This document shows, in pieces, positions 8,601-17,665 of a DNA stretch of 64,000 nt. This stretch comes from Vibrio sp. 99-8-1 (GTDB lineage: Bacteria > Pseudomonadota > Gammaproteobacteria > Enterobacterales > Vibrionaceae). Under the pieces are notes generated by a model. It searched no databases, was not told the origin of the DNA, and was given only the letters and a program-made list of their open reading frames with translations. The stretch lies in NCBI RefSeq assembly GCF_013114595.1, contig NZ_VTXE01000007.1:62001-126000 (forward strand). The letters are read 5' to 3'. Each line of letters begins with the position of its first letter. Within the stretch, counting starts at the first letter, position 1. The position numbers were made by a program, and so were the translations under genes.

Positions 8601-11473
8601 ATGAAGAGAGTCAAACTCCTGCAGAGCCAGAGCCAGAGCCAGAGCCAGAGCCAGCCGATTTAGAAGACGCTGCCGAGCGTGAGCTGGAACAGACAGAAAA
8701 GTTTGAAGAAGCCGAAACAACAGAAGCTGATGATTTGCAGGAAATGGAGAGTTCGCCTGATGAGCAATTAGAAGCGCCATTAGAAAGTGATGAACCTTCG
8801 CAACCAGAGTCCGCAGAAGCTGATGTTGATATCGATGAGTTAATTTCGGTTGACTCTGAAGAGAGTCCTGTTGAGGTTGATGAAACTCAGTTAGAGAGCG
8901 TTGAAGAGCCGACATCAGAGAGCGAGTTGCTTGATGAGTCGCTATTGCAAGAAGCAGCAGAATCTGTCGAACCTGTTGAGCAGGGTACAGCCGATGATTC
9001 AATGACGTCAGAAAGCATCGAGTCTGAGCTTGAGCAGCCAGAAGAGCTGGACATTACTGAGTTAAATGAAGCAGAGCTGTCTGACGTTGATGAGCAAGAT
9101 GTAGATGCTAGCGAACGTGACGCGATTGAAAGTGACTTAGACAATGTTACTGAACCTGAACCTGAACCTGAACCTGAACCTGAACCTGAACCTGAGTTTG
9201 AAGCTGAAACAGTGGATGACTCTCAAGAGCAGCCATCTGAGCTGGACATATCCGGTGATGAAGTTGGAGACGAGACTAAAGAGCATGTGCCTGCTGATTC
9301 AATTGACGCGGAAGAAATTGAGTCTGAGCTGCAAGACGATCTAGGATCAGAACTACCTAATGAAGTTGAGTTGTTAGGTGAAGATGAGTTCGAAGCAAAT
9401 GAACATACTGCTATTGAGAATGACTTAACGGACGACCTCATTGAAGATGTTGAGGCAGTAGATATCGAAGCAATAGATGTTGAAGCCTTAGATGTTGAAG
9501 AAATAGAAGCTGAGAGCGATGAACTTGAACAACCTCTAGAGCAGTCCGAAGAGTTAGATGAGCTGATTGAAACCGATTCACTAGATGAAGAGTTACCACC
9601 GCTATCTGAACCTGAAATGGATATCACCGATGATGAACTTGGTGAATATACCGAGGAGCAAGCCGTTGCAGACTCAATTGATGAAGATAGTATTGAGTCT
9701 GAGCTACAGCTACAGGAAGAGCCGGAATTAAGTGATAACGAACTTGATTCGATGGATCACGACTTGGATGAAGCTCTTCTTGATGCAGAACAAGTAGAAA
9801 CTGAGATTGATGCATTTGATGAACCTCTAGAGCCGTCTATTGATGAATCGCTGCAACAGCTAGGTTCTGAGCAGTCGGTTGTAGAGCCTGAGATTGTAGA
9901 AGCTGACGTTGACGAGCCCGAAGTTGATGAAGCCGTAACCGAGAAATCAATCGCTCAAGAATCGTCATCAGAGATGGATTTAGAGCTAACCGATGATGAA
10001 CTTGGTGAATTTACGGAACAACAGGCATTAGCTGACGCGTTTGACTCGGCCAGTATTGAATCAGAATCAGAGCGAACGAATGATCTTGATATCGATGAGC
10101 TAAGTGAACTAGAAGAATTCGATGAGTTAGGCGAGCTAGATACAAGTGCATTAGATATAAGTGAAACAGATGACAATCAATTTAATGAGCCTGCCGATGA
10201 GCTTTCTGAAGCTGAATTAGACCTTGAGCAGGAGCAACAGCTAGAGCAAGAAAATGAGCCAGCATTATCAGATGATGAACTTGGTGAATTTACGGAACAA
10301 CAGGCATTAGCTGATGCGTTTGACTCGGCCAGTATTGAATCAGAATCAGAGCGAACGAATGATCTTGGTATCGATGAGCTAAGTGAACTAGAGGAATTAG
10401 ATGAGTTAGGCGAGCTAGATACAAGTGCATTAGATATAAGTGAAACAGATGACAATCAACTTGACGGCCTTGCCGATGAGCTTTCTGAAGCTGAGTTCGA
10501 GGTTGAGCAAGATCCGTTACTTGAGCAAGAAAATGAGCCAGTATTATCAGACGATGAACTTGGTGAGTATACTGAAGAGCAAGCGTTAGCTGACCTTGAA
10601 AATGATGATATTGAATCAGAGATGGATCTGCCAGAAGCTGAACCATTGCAGCTTGAACAAGAGGTTGGCTTAAGTGTTGAAGAGCTTGGTGAGTATACCG
10701 AACAACAAGCGTTAGAAGATGCATTTGGCTCTGAAGATGCGTTTGTTTCTGAAGACACTTTGGCTTCCGAAGACCTAAGGCAAGAGACGGAATCCAATGG
10801 GTTGGCTGAAGAGTTGCCTAGTGAGCAAGAAAGTGATGATGTTACTCACGATACCATTCCTCATGATGAATCTCAGTCTATGGCTGAGCTACTTTCAGAG
10901 CAAAGTGCGCCCGTTACGGCAGTGCCGGAACAAGCGCTAGATAGCGAAACTATTGATAGCGCGGGCATGGATCTTGATGCAATGCTCGATGTTGGTGGAG
11001 AAGACTGGAACGGATTCAGTTTGTCAGCAGAGCAACAGGCAGACATATCCAATGACATTCCTGATGATCAAAAAGATATCTGGGGTGAGCACTCGAGTGA
11101 ACCCACCATTGATGAAGAGGATTGGAGTGAGCAGCCTGATGTTGGGCATGAAGAGGATATCGCCGGCCAGTACATGAGTGTTGATGAGTTAATGGCGCAA
11201 TCAGAGCTGGAAAGTGATGATGATATTGATCCAGATGAGGAAGAATTAAATCTAGATGTTGGCTTAAATGAGTTCCCTGATGTGATAGGAGAGATCAACC
11301 AACTGGATGTAGATTCAAACTCGGAAGCCGCCGGAAAACTCGATTTGGCTAAGATCTATATCGAAATGAATGATGAAGAGGGCGCTATTCGTCTATTAGA
11401 AGAAGCTATCGTTTATGGTGATGATGAAATTCGCCAGCAAGCGAAAGAATTAATAGACAAAGTGAAACATTAA
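5699..11473 (+). CDS. fimV: FimV/HubP-family polar organiser, 1924 residues, highly acidic and repetitive
   Basis: In Vibrio this family (HubP) anchors chromosome-origin, chemotaxis and flagellar factors at the old pole. Residues 1-25 look like a signal peptide ending in SASA. Residues ~62-118 form a LysM-like peptidoglycan-binding domain (ETLWSIATKLRP to PGSRLRVPS). Residues ~212-280 are predicted coiled coil and ~291-318 a membrane helix. The rest is a cytoplasmic Asp/Glu-rich region with several repeat families, and the last ~50 residues are the conserved FimV C-terminal domain (AGKLDLAKIYIEMNDEEGAIRLLEEA). It is longer than V. cholerae HubP (about 1600 residues). It lies between asd and truA, as in other vibrios. 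The serine-rich reverse-strand frames are mirrors of its GAx codons, not genes. Confidence 0.96.
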   Translation: MSHFLKRLITPLALLATVQIHSASAEGIRLIGPDGKVQSSPQYNQSIIQNRSTQQSQPANYYGPTGQNETLWSIATKLRPNTRLSVQQTLLAIYKLNPQAFADQNIHELIPGSRLRVPSQSQVQAENVNEAINLLKVHQDRLTDNTIAEPIPEQPATSEVNLVPVKPPKVTSELLDNKAPTTEPTTETKPTDKPEPTEAAQPMMAEKAKSGVEVNKLKEKLTESNSELSALEEKNHKLRLMLSDVQSEVGNLKDELSDENRIRNEVEKLLEEERIKKADIEAMKPSQLDLLLANTWFVVLLALIPGLLFVLIVVLILTRRGGAPQEAEEEMPVQSDVVTLLDDDDDIDLDSDIDEEVSIDDDLFGDDSDENIFDVDEDEDEEEESDIFASLDDSDLDFNLDDGDGEDPFASIADNGDFDGDQADDELEESANGISVDGDEKALGLEEMERALDDDNTILPDDIENEFDLSDDSEMSQAELDELLSSDDETEVLDGDSLDQDDLDSLFNNLGEDADGDVDSDEEESHVDFDSLLSEGEDSDDFDLSDDNADDLSTGSQDDIDDLFNQNSTELLDDISEQEPATEELDSDTTDLLDELLQEEMDSSSDEAGHEVEADSDGELADNSTDLLDELLEDELIADDEDVAALAEDSTDLLDEFLDDELTSDSEELDELAELSEQSTELLDELLGDELTSDSEQLDELAELSEESTELLDELLGDDLTSDSEQLDELAELSEESTELLDELLGDDLTSDSEQLDEVAELSEESTELLDELLSDDLTGDSEPLDEVEELSENSTELLDELLGDDLVGDSEQLDEVAELSEDSTELLDELLNDEVDSSTADAAILDELLDTSVSDKETVSADSASESNDVQSLDTDSTSDDAELVDDGFNFSPQIEGSENVEQIETLENVDDYLAELDELSGDVQAKEEGATVDEVAEVTAEPETEQNQAVANEFGVPQDEDWIFDDEESQTPAEPEPEPEPEPADLEDAAERELEQTEKFEEAETTEADDLQEMESSPDEQLEAPLESDEPSQPESAEADVDIDELISVDSEESPVEVDETQLESVEEPTSESELLDESLLQEAAESVEPVEQGTADDSMTSESIESELEQPEELDITELNEAELSDVDEQDVDASERDAIESDLDNVTEPEPEPEPEPEPEPEFEAETVDDSQEQPSELDISGDEVGDETKEHVPADSIDAEEIESELQDDLGSELPNEVELLGEDEFEANEHTAIENDLTDDLIEDVEAVDIEAIDVEALDVEEIEAESDELEQPLEQSEELDELIETDSLDEELPPLSEPEMDITDDELGEYTEEQAVADSIDEDSIESELQLQEEPELSDNELDSMDHDLDEALLDAEQVETEIDAFDEPLEPSIDESLQQLGSEQSVVEPEIVEADVDEPEVDEAVTEKSIAQESSSEMDLELTDDELGEFTEQQALADAFDSASIESESERTNDLDIDELSELEEFDELGELDTSALDISETDDNQFNEPADELSEAELDLEQEQQLEQENEPALSDDELGEFTEQQALADAFDSASIESESERTNDLGIDELSELEELDELGELDTSALDISETDDNQLDGLADELSEAEFEVEQDPLLEQENEPVLSDDELGEYTEEQALADLENDDIESEMDLPEAEPLQLEQEVGLSVEELGEYTEQQALEDAFGSEDAFVSEDTLASEDLRQETESNGLAEELPSEQESDDVTHDTIPHDESQSMAELLSEQSAPVTAVPEQALDSETIDSAGMDLDAMLDVGGEDWNGFSLSAEQQADISNDIPDDQKDIWGEHSSEPTIDEEDWSEQPDVGHEEDIAGQYMSVDELMAQSELESDDDIDPDEEELNLDVGLNEFPDVIGEINQLDVDSNSEAAGKLDLAKIYIEMNDEEGAIRLLEEAIVYGDDEIRQQAKELIDKVKH
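7560..8205 (+). repeat. 87-bp tandem repeats inside fimV
   Basis: Six or more consecutive 29-codon units, with degenerate units before them. Each encodes a variant of STELLDELLGDDLTSDSEQ followed by LDELAELSEE. Units beginning near 7803 and 7890 are almost identical at DNA level, which indicates recent slippage or unequal crossing-over; outer units have diverged. The unit length is a multiple of three, so copy-number change keeps the frame. Confidence 0.92.
9147..9196 (+). repeat. Hexanucleotide microsatellite (Pro-Glu tract) in fimV
   Basis: Around eight CCTGAA/CCTGAG units encode a Pro-Glu run. A second tract of GAGCCA units lies at about 8623-8653. Six-bp units change length without a frameshift. 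Confidence 0.85.
9992..10492 (+). repeat. 279-bp-offset near-identical duplication inside fimV
   Basis: About 220 bp starting at 9992 recurs at 10271 with only a few substitutions. Both encode DDELGEFTEQQALADAFDSA and about 50 further matching residues. The offset of 279 bp is 93 codons, so the frame is kept. Shorter variants of the LGE[FY]TE[EQ]QA motif occur near 9630, 10555 and 10685. Confidence 0.9.
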
Positions 11474-11486
11474 TAGCAGAACAGAA

Positions 11487-11568
11487 AACGGCACCGTAAC
11501 CATAACCAATAAAGCTTATCCTTTGGGAGAGTATTTTGACGTTACTTAGGTACAACAGGTGTCGTTTT
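11487..11568 (+). terminator. Possible long-loop terminator after fimV
   Basis: AAACGGCACC near 11487 pairs with GGTGTCGTTT near 11552 (one G-U pair), and the second arm runs into seven T. The loop is about 55 nt, so this is only a plausible terminator. No gene is seen in 11474-11745. Confidence 0.4.
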
Positions 11569-11745
11569 TTTGTTCAGCCACTGTTTAAAAATAGCCTTCC
11601 AAGTCTCAGAACTCTGTTTCTTACCAAAGATAATTGTTTAATTTATTGATATTTAACTTCTTTTTATTTGTTTCTTTCAGGCTTTTCTATCTTTAACTGA
11701 AATTATATACTGCTCACCCTTTAGAAAACGAACTTGGTCAATACG

Positions 11746-12540
11746 ATGAGAATTGCTCTAGGCATAGAATATAATGGAACACAGTATTCTGGTTGGCAGC
11801 GTCAAACACACGTGAATAGTGTCCAGCAAGAGCTTGAGAGAGCGCTGTCTATAATTGCGACACAGCCGATAGAAGTGCAGTGTGCAGGTCGAACAGATGC
11901 GGGTGTTCATGGTACAGGTCAAGTGGTTCATTTCGACACCGACGTTATTCGTAAGCCTGTTGCATGGACAATGGGAGTGAATGCGCAACTGCCTGAAGAT
12001 ATTGCTGTTCGTTGGGCTAAAGAGGTCTCAGAGGATTTTCATGCTCGTTTTAGCGCTACCGCCCGACGCTATCGTTACATTATTTTTAATCACACCCTAA
12101 GGCCGGGGATTCTAGCAAATGGTATTAGCCATTATCACGGCGAGCTCGATGCAGAAAAGATGCATGAAGCGGGTCAGTTCTTGTTAGGTGAAAATGACTT
12201 TAGTTCCTTTAGAGCATCACATTGCCAGTCAAATAGTCCTTGGCGAAATATCATGCACTTAAATGTCTCCCGACAAGGGCATTTTGTCATCATTGATATT
12301 AAGGCTAATGCTTTCGTACATCATATGGTAAGAAATATTACGGGCAGTTTAATTAACGTTGGTAAAGGTCAACAGGAGCCAGAGTGGATTGAGTGGCTCT
12401 TACAGCAGAAAGATCGAAAGCTTGCAGGGGCTACAGCCAAAGCCGAAGGGCTCTATTTGGTTGATGTGGATTATCCTCAACTATTTGATTTACCAACAGA
12501 ACCAATCGGACCGTTATTCCTTCCTGACAATTTGAACTAG
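11746..12540 (+). CDS. truA: tRNA pseudouridine(38-40) synthase TruA
   Basis: TruA isomerises uridines 38, 39 and 40 in the anticodon arm of many tRNAs. The catalytic Asp is in [18 protein letters not shown], and the family motif [13 protein letters not shown] is present. I chose the ATG at 11746 ([20 protein letters not shown]), which matches Vibrio TruA N-termini as I remember them. An in-frame TTG at 11734 would add four residues; neither has a strong ribosome binding site. It sits between fimV and accD, as in other vibrios. Confidence 0.95.
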   Translation: MRIALGIEYNGTQYSGWQRQTHVNSVQQELERALSIIATQPIEVQCAGRTDAGVHGTGQVVHFDTDVIRKPVAWTMGVNAQLPEDIAVRWAKEVSEDFHARFSATARRYRYIIFNHTLRPGILANGISHYHGELDAEKMHEAGQFLLGENDFSSFRASHCQSNSPWRNIMHLNVSRQGHFVIIDIKANAFVHHMVRNITGSLINVGKGQQEPEWIEWLLQQKDRKLAGATAKAEGLYLVDVDYPQLFDLPTEPIGPLFLPDNLN

Positions 12541-12735
12541 ACCCATGTTTAAGGGAACTTAATCAATAGATTGTGTTCCAAATTTGTTAGCGAGAGTGAT
12601 ATACCTTGCTCTCAAAAATAGGTACAACCAGTTTTTTGTCTACAGATAAGAGAAACTGTGCTTTAATCTCAGCGCATTTTATTGAATTATAACTCTTTCG
12701 TCATGTGGCGAGAGAATCAAAGAAAAAGGTCTTCC

Positions 12736-13662
12736 ATGAGTTGGCTTGAAAAAATATTAACCAAAAGCAGTATTGTAAGTTCCCGTAAAGCGTCTATTCC
12801 TGAAGGTGTGTGGACCAAGTGTACCTCATGCGAACAGGTGTTATACCATGCGGAACTTGAGCGTAATTTGGAAGTATGTCCAAAGTGCGATCATCACATG
12901 CGTATGAAAGCGCGTCGTCGTTTAGAAACTTTTTTAGATGAAGGCTTACGTGAAGAGCTGGCAAATGATCTAGAGCCGGTAGATAAGCTTAAGTTTAAAG
13001 ACTCAAAGCGTTATAAAGAACGTATTGCATCAGCACAAAAAAACAGTGGCGAGAAAGACGCTCTGGTTGTGATGAAAGGCGAGCTATTAGGCATGCCAAT
13101 TGTGGCCTGTGCTTTTGAGTTTTCATTCATGGGTGGCTCTATGGGTTCTGTGGTGGGTGCACGCTTTGTTAAAGCGGTTGAAGCAGCCATTGAGAATAAA
13201 TGTGGTCTAGTTTGTTTTTCTGCTAGTGGTGGTGCGAGAATGCAAGAAGCACTAATGTCTCTTATGCAGATGGCGAAAACCAGTGCGGCGTTAGAAAAAC
13301 TCTCAGCAGAAGGACTGCCATTCGTATCAGTCATGACAGACCCAACTATGGGTGGCGTTTCTGCTAGTCTGGCAATGCTAGGTGATATTAATATTGGTGA
13401 ACCTAATGCGTTGATCGGATTTGCTGGCCGTCGAGTTATTGAACAGACTGTGCGTGAAGATTTACCTGAAGGCTTCCAGCGAAGCGAGTTTTTACTTGAG
13501 CACGGTGCGATTGATATGATCGTCGATCGACGTGAAATGCGTCAACGTGTTGGTGGATTAGTTGCAAAAATGACCAATCACACTTCTCCTTTGGTTGTCT
13601 CTGTTGATGATTCTCCCAAAGAAGAAGAATACACAGTACCCGTAGCCGAAGAAAAAGAGTAA
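12736..13662 (+). CDS. accD: Acetyl-CoA carboxylase carboxyltransferase subunit beta (AccD1, housekeeping)
   Basis: AccD with AccA transfers carboxyl from biotin-BCCP to acetyl-CoA, forming malonyl-CoA. An N-terminal zinc ribbon uses Cys29, Cys32, Cys48 and Cys51. The carboxyltransferase core includes [16 protein letters not shown] and [12 protein letters not shown], so Met is kept at the E. coli Met203 position. A Glu-rich C-terminal tail follows. Start is ATG 12736, preceded by AAAAAGGT; an upstream in-frame start at 12682 would add an unlikely 18 residues. Length is 308 residues. A second, shorter copy lies at 61369-62235. Neighbours truA and folC match the conserved order. Confidence 0.97.
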   Translation: MSWLEKILTKSSIVSSRKASIPEGVWTKCTSCEQVLYHAELERNLEVCPKCDHHMRMKARRRLETFLDEGLREELANDLEPVDKLKFKDSKRYKERIASAQKNSGEKDALVVMKGELLGMPIVACAFEFSFMGGSMGSVVGARFVKAVEAAIENKCGLVCFSASGGARMQEALMSLMQMAKTSAALEKLSAEGLPFVSVMTDPTMGGVSASLAMLGDINIGEPNALIGFAGRRVIEQTVREDLPEGFQRSEFLLEHGAIDMIVDRREMRQRVGGLVAKMTNHTSPLVVSVDDSPKEEEYTVPVAEEKE

Positions 13663-13704
13663 AGTACTCATTAACGTTAACCGCTTGATGTGATCAATAG
13701 TTAA

Positions 13705-14979
13705 ATGAGTCAAAAACAAATCCCTCAAGCCACATCGTCACTGCCGATGTGGCTTGATTATTTAGAAAATATCCATTCCAGTGCGATTGATCTTGGACTA
13801 CAGCGCATTAGCCTTGTTGCCAAGAACGCGAACTTAACCAAACCTGCTGAGAAAGTAATAACAGTTGCGGGAACAAATGGTAAAGGTTCAACGTGCGCCA
13901 TCCTAGAAGCTATATTGATTGATGCTGGCTATTCAGTCGGTGTTTATAGCTCTCCACACCTTATTCACTATAATGAACGCGTCAGAATTAATGGCAAAAT
14001 GCTACCTGATGCTATGCATTGCCAAGCTTTTGATTATGTTGAAACGATTCGAGAAGAGACCAGCTTAAGCTTCTTTGAGTTTGGTACACTCGCAGCGTTA
14101 AAACTTTTTCAACAACAGAAGGTTGATGTCGTTTTATTAGAAGTGGGACTAGGAGGCAGACTAGACGCCACCAATGTGGTTGATCATGATGTCTCGGTCA
14201 TTACCAGTTTAGCGATCGATCATGTGGATTGGCTTGGGGATGATATTACCGTAATTGGCCGTGAAAAAGCGGGCATATTTCGTCAAGGTAAACCTGCTAT
14301 ATGTGGGCAGCCTGATGCGCCTATATCGGTTGCTGAATATGCCGATGAAGTTGGCGCAAAACTGTATCAAGTCGGCTTCCATTTTCAGTATCAAGAAAAA
14401 GAGAATGAGTGGGACTGGCAGAGTGGCGCATTTGATTTAAATCACCTGCCAAAGCCAAATTTGCCGATGGCAAATGCCGCAACCGCTATTATGGCGCTAG
14501 GAGTGGCAGAGCTTGATATTTCGGATGTTAACATCGTTAATGGTTTAAACAGCGCTAAGCTTGCTGGAAGAATGCAAACCGTTTCAACCTCTCCAACAGT
14601 GGTGTTAGATGTTGCACACAACCCGCACTCTGCTGACTATCTCGTGGAGCAAGTAAAGTTACGTTACCCTCAGCGTCATGTTCACTGCGTAATCGGGATG
14701 TTGCACGACAAAGATATTCAGGCAACGGTTGAAGCATTAGAGCCTATTGTTGATCGTTGGTATCCCGGCTCACTCGATGGGCCAAGAGCCGCGAGTGCAG
14801 AAGAGTTAGCAAAGTACCTCCCAGCTAATAACCAAACATTTTCAACACCAACGTTGGCTTATAAAGAGGCGATAGCCTTGGCGGAGAAAGATGATGTGGT
14901 GTTAGTGGTGGGGTCGTTTAGAACGGTAGCTGAGATACTGGTGTATCTGCAGTTACAAAGGAGTCCAAATGGCAACTAG
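13705..14979 (+). CDS. folC: Bifunctional dihydrofolate synthase / folylpolyglutamate synthase FolC
   Basis: FolC adds glutamate to dihydropteroate and then extends folate polyglutamates, using ATP. A Mur-ligase-like P-loop VAGTNGKGST is at residues ~54-63, followed by SSPHLIHYNERVRING. EVGLGGRLDATN and the C-terminal LDVAHNPHS complete the family motifs. At 424 residues it matches E. coli FolC (422). It overlaps dedD by 11 bp, which indicates one transcript accD-folC-dedD. Confidence 0.96.
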   Translation: MSQKQIPQATSSLPMWLDYLENIHSSAIDLGLQRISLVAKNANLTKPAEKVITVAGTNGKGSTCAILEAILIDAGYSVGVYSSPHLIHYNERVRINGKMLPDAMHCQAFDYVETIREETSLSFFEFGTLAALKLFQQQKVDVVLLEVGLGGRLDATNVVDHDVSVITSLAIDHVDWLGDDITVIGREKAGIFRQGKPAICGQPDAPISVAEYADEVGAKLYQVGFHFQYQEKENEWDWQSGAFDLNHLPKPNLPMANAATAIMALGVAELDISDVNIVNGLNSAKLAGRMQTVSTSPTVVLDVAHNPHSADYLVEQVKLRYPQRHVHCVIGMLHDKDIQATVEALEPIVDRWYPGSLDGPRAASAEELAKYLPANNQTFSTPTLAYKEAIALAEKDDVVLVVGSFRTVAEILVYLQLQRSPNGN

Positions 14980-15499
14980 ATTTCAGAGCCGACTGGTAGG
15001 CACCATTATATTGGTTGCAGCAGGTGTTATTGTTCTTCCAGATCTGCTTGATGGTGAGAAAAAACACTATAAAGAAGAGCTGGCTGCTATACCGATTAAG
15101 CCGGATGTGAATACAGAAATTGAGTCTTTTGAAATTCTTGAGCCTGTTGAAGTGCAAACGGCGCTGCCAGACTCTCCTGTACAGGCAGATAGCAGTAAAG
15201 AAAATATAAAAGATGAAGTGGCAGTCACTGTTGTTGATATTGTAGAGAATAATCAATATCAAGATAGCGCATGGATTATTCAGCTCATGGCGTTAAAAAA
15301 TGCTGAAAATGCGAAAACACTTGTCGCTGACTTGCAAAAGCGAGGCTATCAGGCTCATACAAAAAAAGAGAATACATTTACTCGAATTATCATTGGCCCT
15401 GATACATCAAAAGCTAAGCTTGAGAAGCAGGTAAAAGAATTGCAAAAAATCACTGGCTCAAAAGGCCAATTGATGAAATTTAAGCCACTTAACCCATAA
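14969..15499 (+). CDS. dedD: DedD-like SPOR-domain cell division protein
   Basis: DedD is an inner-membrane division protein that binds septal denuded peptidoglycan. Residues ~8-23 (GTIILVAAGVIVLPDLL) form one membrane anchor, a charged linker follows, and residues ~97-172 are a SPOR domain (WIIQLMALKNAENAKTLVAD to TRIIIGPD). At 176 residues it is somewhat shorter than E. coli DedD (220). Position between folC and cvpA is the conserved one. Confidence 0.92.
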   Translation: MATRFQSRLVGTIILVAAGVIVLPDLLDGEKKHYKEELAAIPIKPDVNTEIESFEILEPVEVQTALPDSPVQADSSKENIKDEVAVTVVDIVENNQYQDSAWIIQLMALKNAENAKTLVADLQKRGYQAHTKKENTFTRIIIGPDTSKAKLEKQVKELQKITGSKGQLMKFKPLNP

Positions 15500-15513
15500 G
15501 AAAACGTTTGCGT
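15498..15513 (+). promoter_or_regulatory. PurR-type operator in front of cvpA-purF
   Basis: AAGAAAACGTTTGCGT matches the E. coli PurR consensus ACGCAAACGTTTGCGT at 14 of 16 positions. It overlaps the dedD stop and lies 42 bp before the cvpA start. A -10-like TGTTAAAAT follows near 15526. E. coli cvpA-purF is repressed by PurR, so purine repression here is a sound inference. Confidence 0.8.
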
Positions 15514-15555
15514 CAGCGTTTTTTCTGTTAAAATGCGCGCCAACTCGAAGATACT

Positions 15556-16053
15556 ATGCAAATGATTTGGATCGATTTTGTTATTTTAGCCTTGATCGGG
15601 CTATCGGCTTTAATCAGCTTAATTCGCGGTTTTGTTAAAGAAGCCTTGTCTCTTGTTATCTGGTTCGGAGCGTTTTTTATCTCCAGTCAGTTTTATGAGA
15701 AATTAGCGGTTTACTTTACCAATATACAAGATGAAATGTTTCGTAAAGGGTGCGCTATCGCGGCACTCTTTATTGCAACCTTAATTGTGGGTGCTGTTAT
15801 AAACTATGTTATCGGCCAATTAGTACAAAAAACAGGTTTATCCGGTACAGATAGAGTACTGGGTGCGGTGTTTGGATTACTAAGAGGTGTGTTGATCGTT
15901 TCGGCATTGCTGTTTTTTATGGATGCATTTACGTCATTTCCCGGGGCTCAGTGGTGGAAGGACTCCCAGCTCATCCCGGAATTTAGCCGAATTATTGCCC
16001 CTTTCTTTGAGCACTTACGAGAAACATCAAGCTTTTTATCTGGTGCTGTTTAG
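15556..16053 (+). CDS. cvpA: CvpA family membrane protein
   Basis: CvpA is a small inner-membrane protein, historically needed for colicin V export and linked in enterics to envelope and bile stress. The 165-residue sequence has four predicted membrane helices with IDFVILALIGLSALISLIRG at the N-terminus. The conserved GFVKEA and DRVLGAVFGLLRG motifs are present. It is 30 bp upstream of purF and shares its PurR-type operator. An alternative ATG lies two codons in. Confidence 0.93.
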   Translation: MQMIWIDFVILALIGLSALISLIRGFVKEALSLVIWFGAFFISSQFYEKLAVYFTNIQDEMFRKGCAIAALFIATLIVGAVINYVIGQLVQKTGLSGTDRVLGAVFGLLRGVLIVSALLFFMDAFTSFPGAQWWKDSQLIPEFSRIIAPFFEHLRETSSFLSGAV

Positions 16054-16083
16054 CACCATTTTATGAACATTGAGGGTTAACAC

Positions 16084-17598
16084 ATGTGTGGTATTGTTGG
16101 AATCGTTGGAGCATCGCCTGTCAATCAGTCAATTTATGATGCCTTAACAGTGTTACAGCACCGTGGCCAGGATGCCGCCGGTATTGTTACCATAGAAAGC
16201 AATCGTTTTCGTCTGCGGAAAGCGAATGGATTAGTAAGAGATGTGTTTGCCGCTAAGCATATGCAAAGGCTACAAGGGAATGTTGGCATTGGGCATGTTA
16301 GATACCCAACAGCAGGGAGCTCTAGTGCTTCTGAAGCTCAACCGTTTTATGTTAACTCGCCATTTGGAATTACCTTGGCTCACAACGGTAACTTAACCAA
16401 CTCTGCTGAAATCAGAGATAAACTGTTTGAGAAAGACCGCCGACATATTAATACCACCTCTGACTCTGAAGTATTATTAAATGTTCTCGCTCATGAGATT
16501 GATACCGTAAAAGGTAATGTGACTTCTGAAGATGTCTTTAGAGCGGTAACCAATGTACACAGAACGATTAAAGGCGCCTATGCGGTAGCTGCCATGATTA
16601 TTGGACATGGTATGATCGCATTTCGAGATCCCAACGGTATTCGACCTCTCTGTCTAGGAAAAAGACAACAAGGGGAGCGGACTGAATATATGGTTGCATC
16701 TGAGTCTGTGGCGCTAGATGCTGTAGGCTTTGATTTTGTCCGTGATGTTGCACCTGGCGAAGCGATTTATGTTACCTTCGAAGGGCAACTGTTTACCCAA
16801 CAGTGTGCCGATAATCCTCAGCTAAACCCTTGTATATTTGAATACGTATACTTTGCTCGCCCTGACTCATTTATCGATAAAATTTCCGTTTATAGCGCTC
16901 GTGTGGAAATGGGTAAAAAGTTAGGGGACAAGATTCAGCATGAATGGTCAGATCTTGATATTGATGTGGTAATACCTATTCCTGAAACTTCATGTGATAT
17001 TGCACTGCAGATAGCGCAAATTATGGAGAAACCATACCGACAAGGTTTTGTAAAAAACCGCTATGTTGGTAGAACCTTCATTATGCCGGGTCAAACTCAG
17101 CGGAAGAAATCGGTACGTCGCAAGCTAAACGCGATTCGCTCTGAGTTTAAAGGCAAGAACGTATTGCTTGTTGATGATTCGATCGTTAGAGGAACCACTT
17201 CTGAGCAGATCATTGAAATGGCGAGAGAAGCGGGAGCAAATAAGGTTTATATGGTTTCTGCGGCGCCAGAGATTCGTTTCCCGAACGTATATGGTATTGA
17301 TATGCCAAGTGCCAATGAGTTAATTGCTCATGGTAGAGATTCCGATGAGATTGCTAAATTGATTGGTGCAGACGCACTGATTTATCAGTCACTAGAAGAT
17401 CTTATTGCCGCGGTTGGTCTCGGTAACATGGATATTAGCCAATTTGAAGCATCCGTTTTTAACGGCGAATATGTCACTGGTGATATCGATCAGAAGTATT
17501 TAGACTTTTTAGAATCACTGCGTGGAAATGATGCAAAACTGCAAAAAGATATTCAGCAAGATTTAGCCAGTTTAGAGCTCTACAATGAAGATGCTTAA
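16084..17598 (+). CDS. purF: Amidophosphoribosyltransferase (PurF)
   Basis: PurF catalyses the first committed step of purine synthesis, making 5-phosphoribosylamine from PRPP and glutamine. The N-terminal nucleophile Cys2 follows the start Met (MCGIVGIVG). The glutaminase domain has [11 protein letters not shown] and [11 protein letters not shown]. The phosphoribosyltransferase domain has the PRPP motif [14 protein letters not shown]. At 504 residues it matches E. coli PurF (505). It ends the cvpA-purF operon and is followed by a strong terminator. Confidence 0.98.
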   Translation: MCGIVGIVGASPVNQSIYDALTVLQHRGQDAAGIVTIESNRFRLRKANGLVRDVFAAKHMQRLQGNVGIGHVRYPTAGSSSASEAQPFYVNSPFGITLAHNGNLTNSAEIRDKLFEKDRRHINTTSDSEVLLNVLAHEIDTVKGNVTSEDVFRAVTNVHRTIKGAYAVAAMIIGHGMIAFRDPNGIRPLCLGKRQQGERTEYMVASESVALDAVGFDFVRDVAPGEAIYVTFEGQLFTQQCADNPQLNPCIFEYVYFARPDSFIDKISVYSARVEMGKKLGDKIQHEWSDLDIDVVIPIPETSCDIALQIAQIMEKPYRQGFVKNRYVGRTFIMPGQTQRKKSVRRKLNAIRSEFKGKNVLLVDDSIVRGTTSEQIIEMAREAGANKVYMVSAAPEIRFPNVYGIDMPSANELIAHGRDSDEIAKLIGADALIYQSLEDLIAAVGLGNMDISQFEASVFNGEYVTGDIDQKYLDFLESLRGNDAKLQKDIQQDLASLELYNEDA

Positions 17599-17633
17599 AC
17601 ATCATGGCTTGTAAGTGATTATGTATAGATAAA

Positions 17634-17665
17634 AAATAACCCGGATTATCCGGGTTATTTTTTAT
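17634..17665 (+). terminator. Bidirectional terminator between purF and the LysR gene
   Basis: Perfect 11-bp inverted repeat AAATAACCCGG / CCGGGTTATTT (17634-17644, 17650-17660) flanked by A and T runs, so it can serve both convergent genes. Confidence 0.88.

Noticed and set aside
12682..12735. N-terminal extension of AccD1 from the upstream ATG
   Set aside because: The extra residues are not family-like and AAAAAGGT lies right before the ATG at 12736, as for AccD2.
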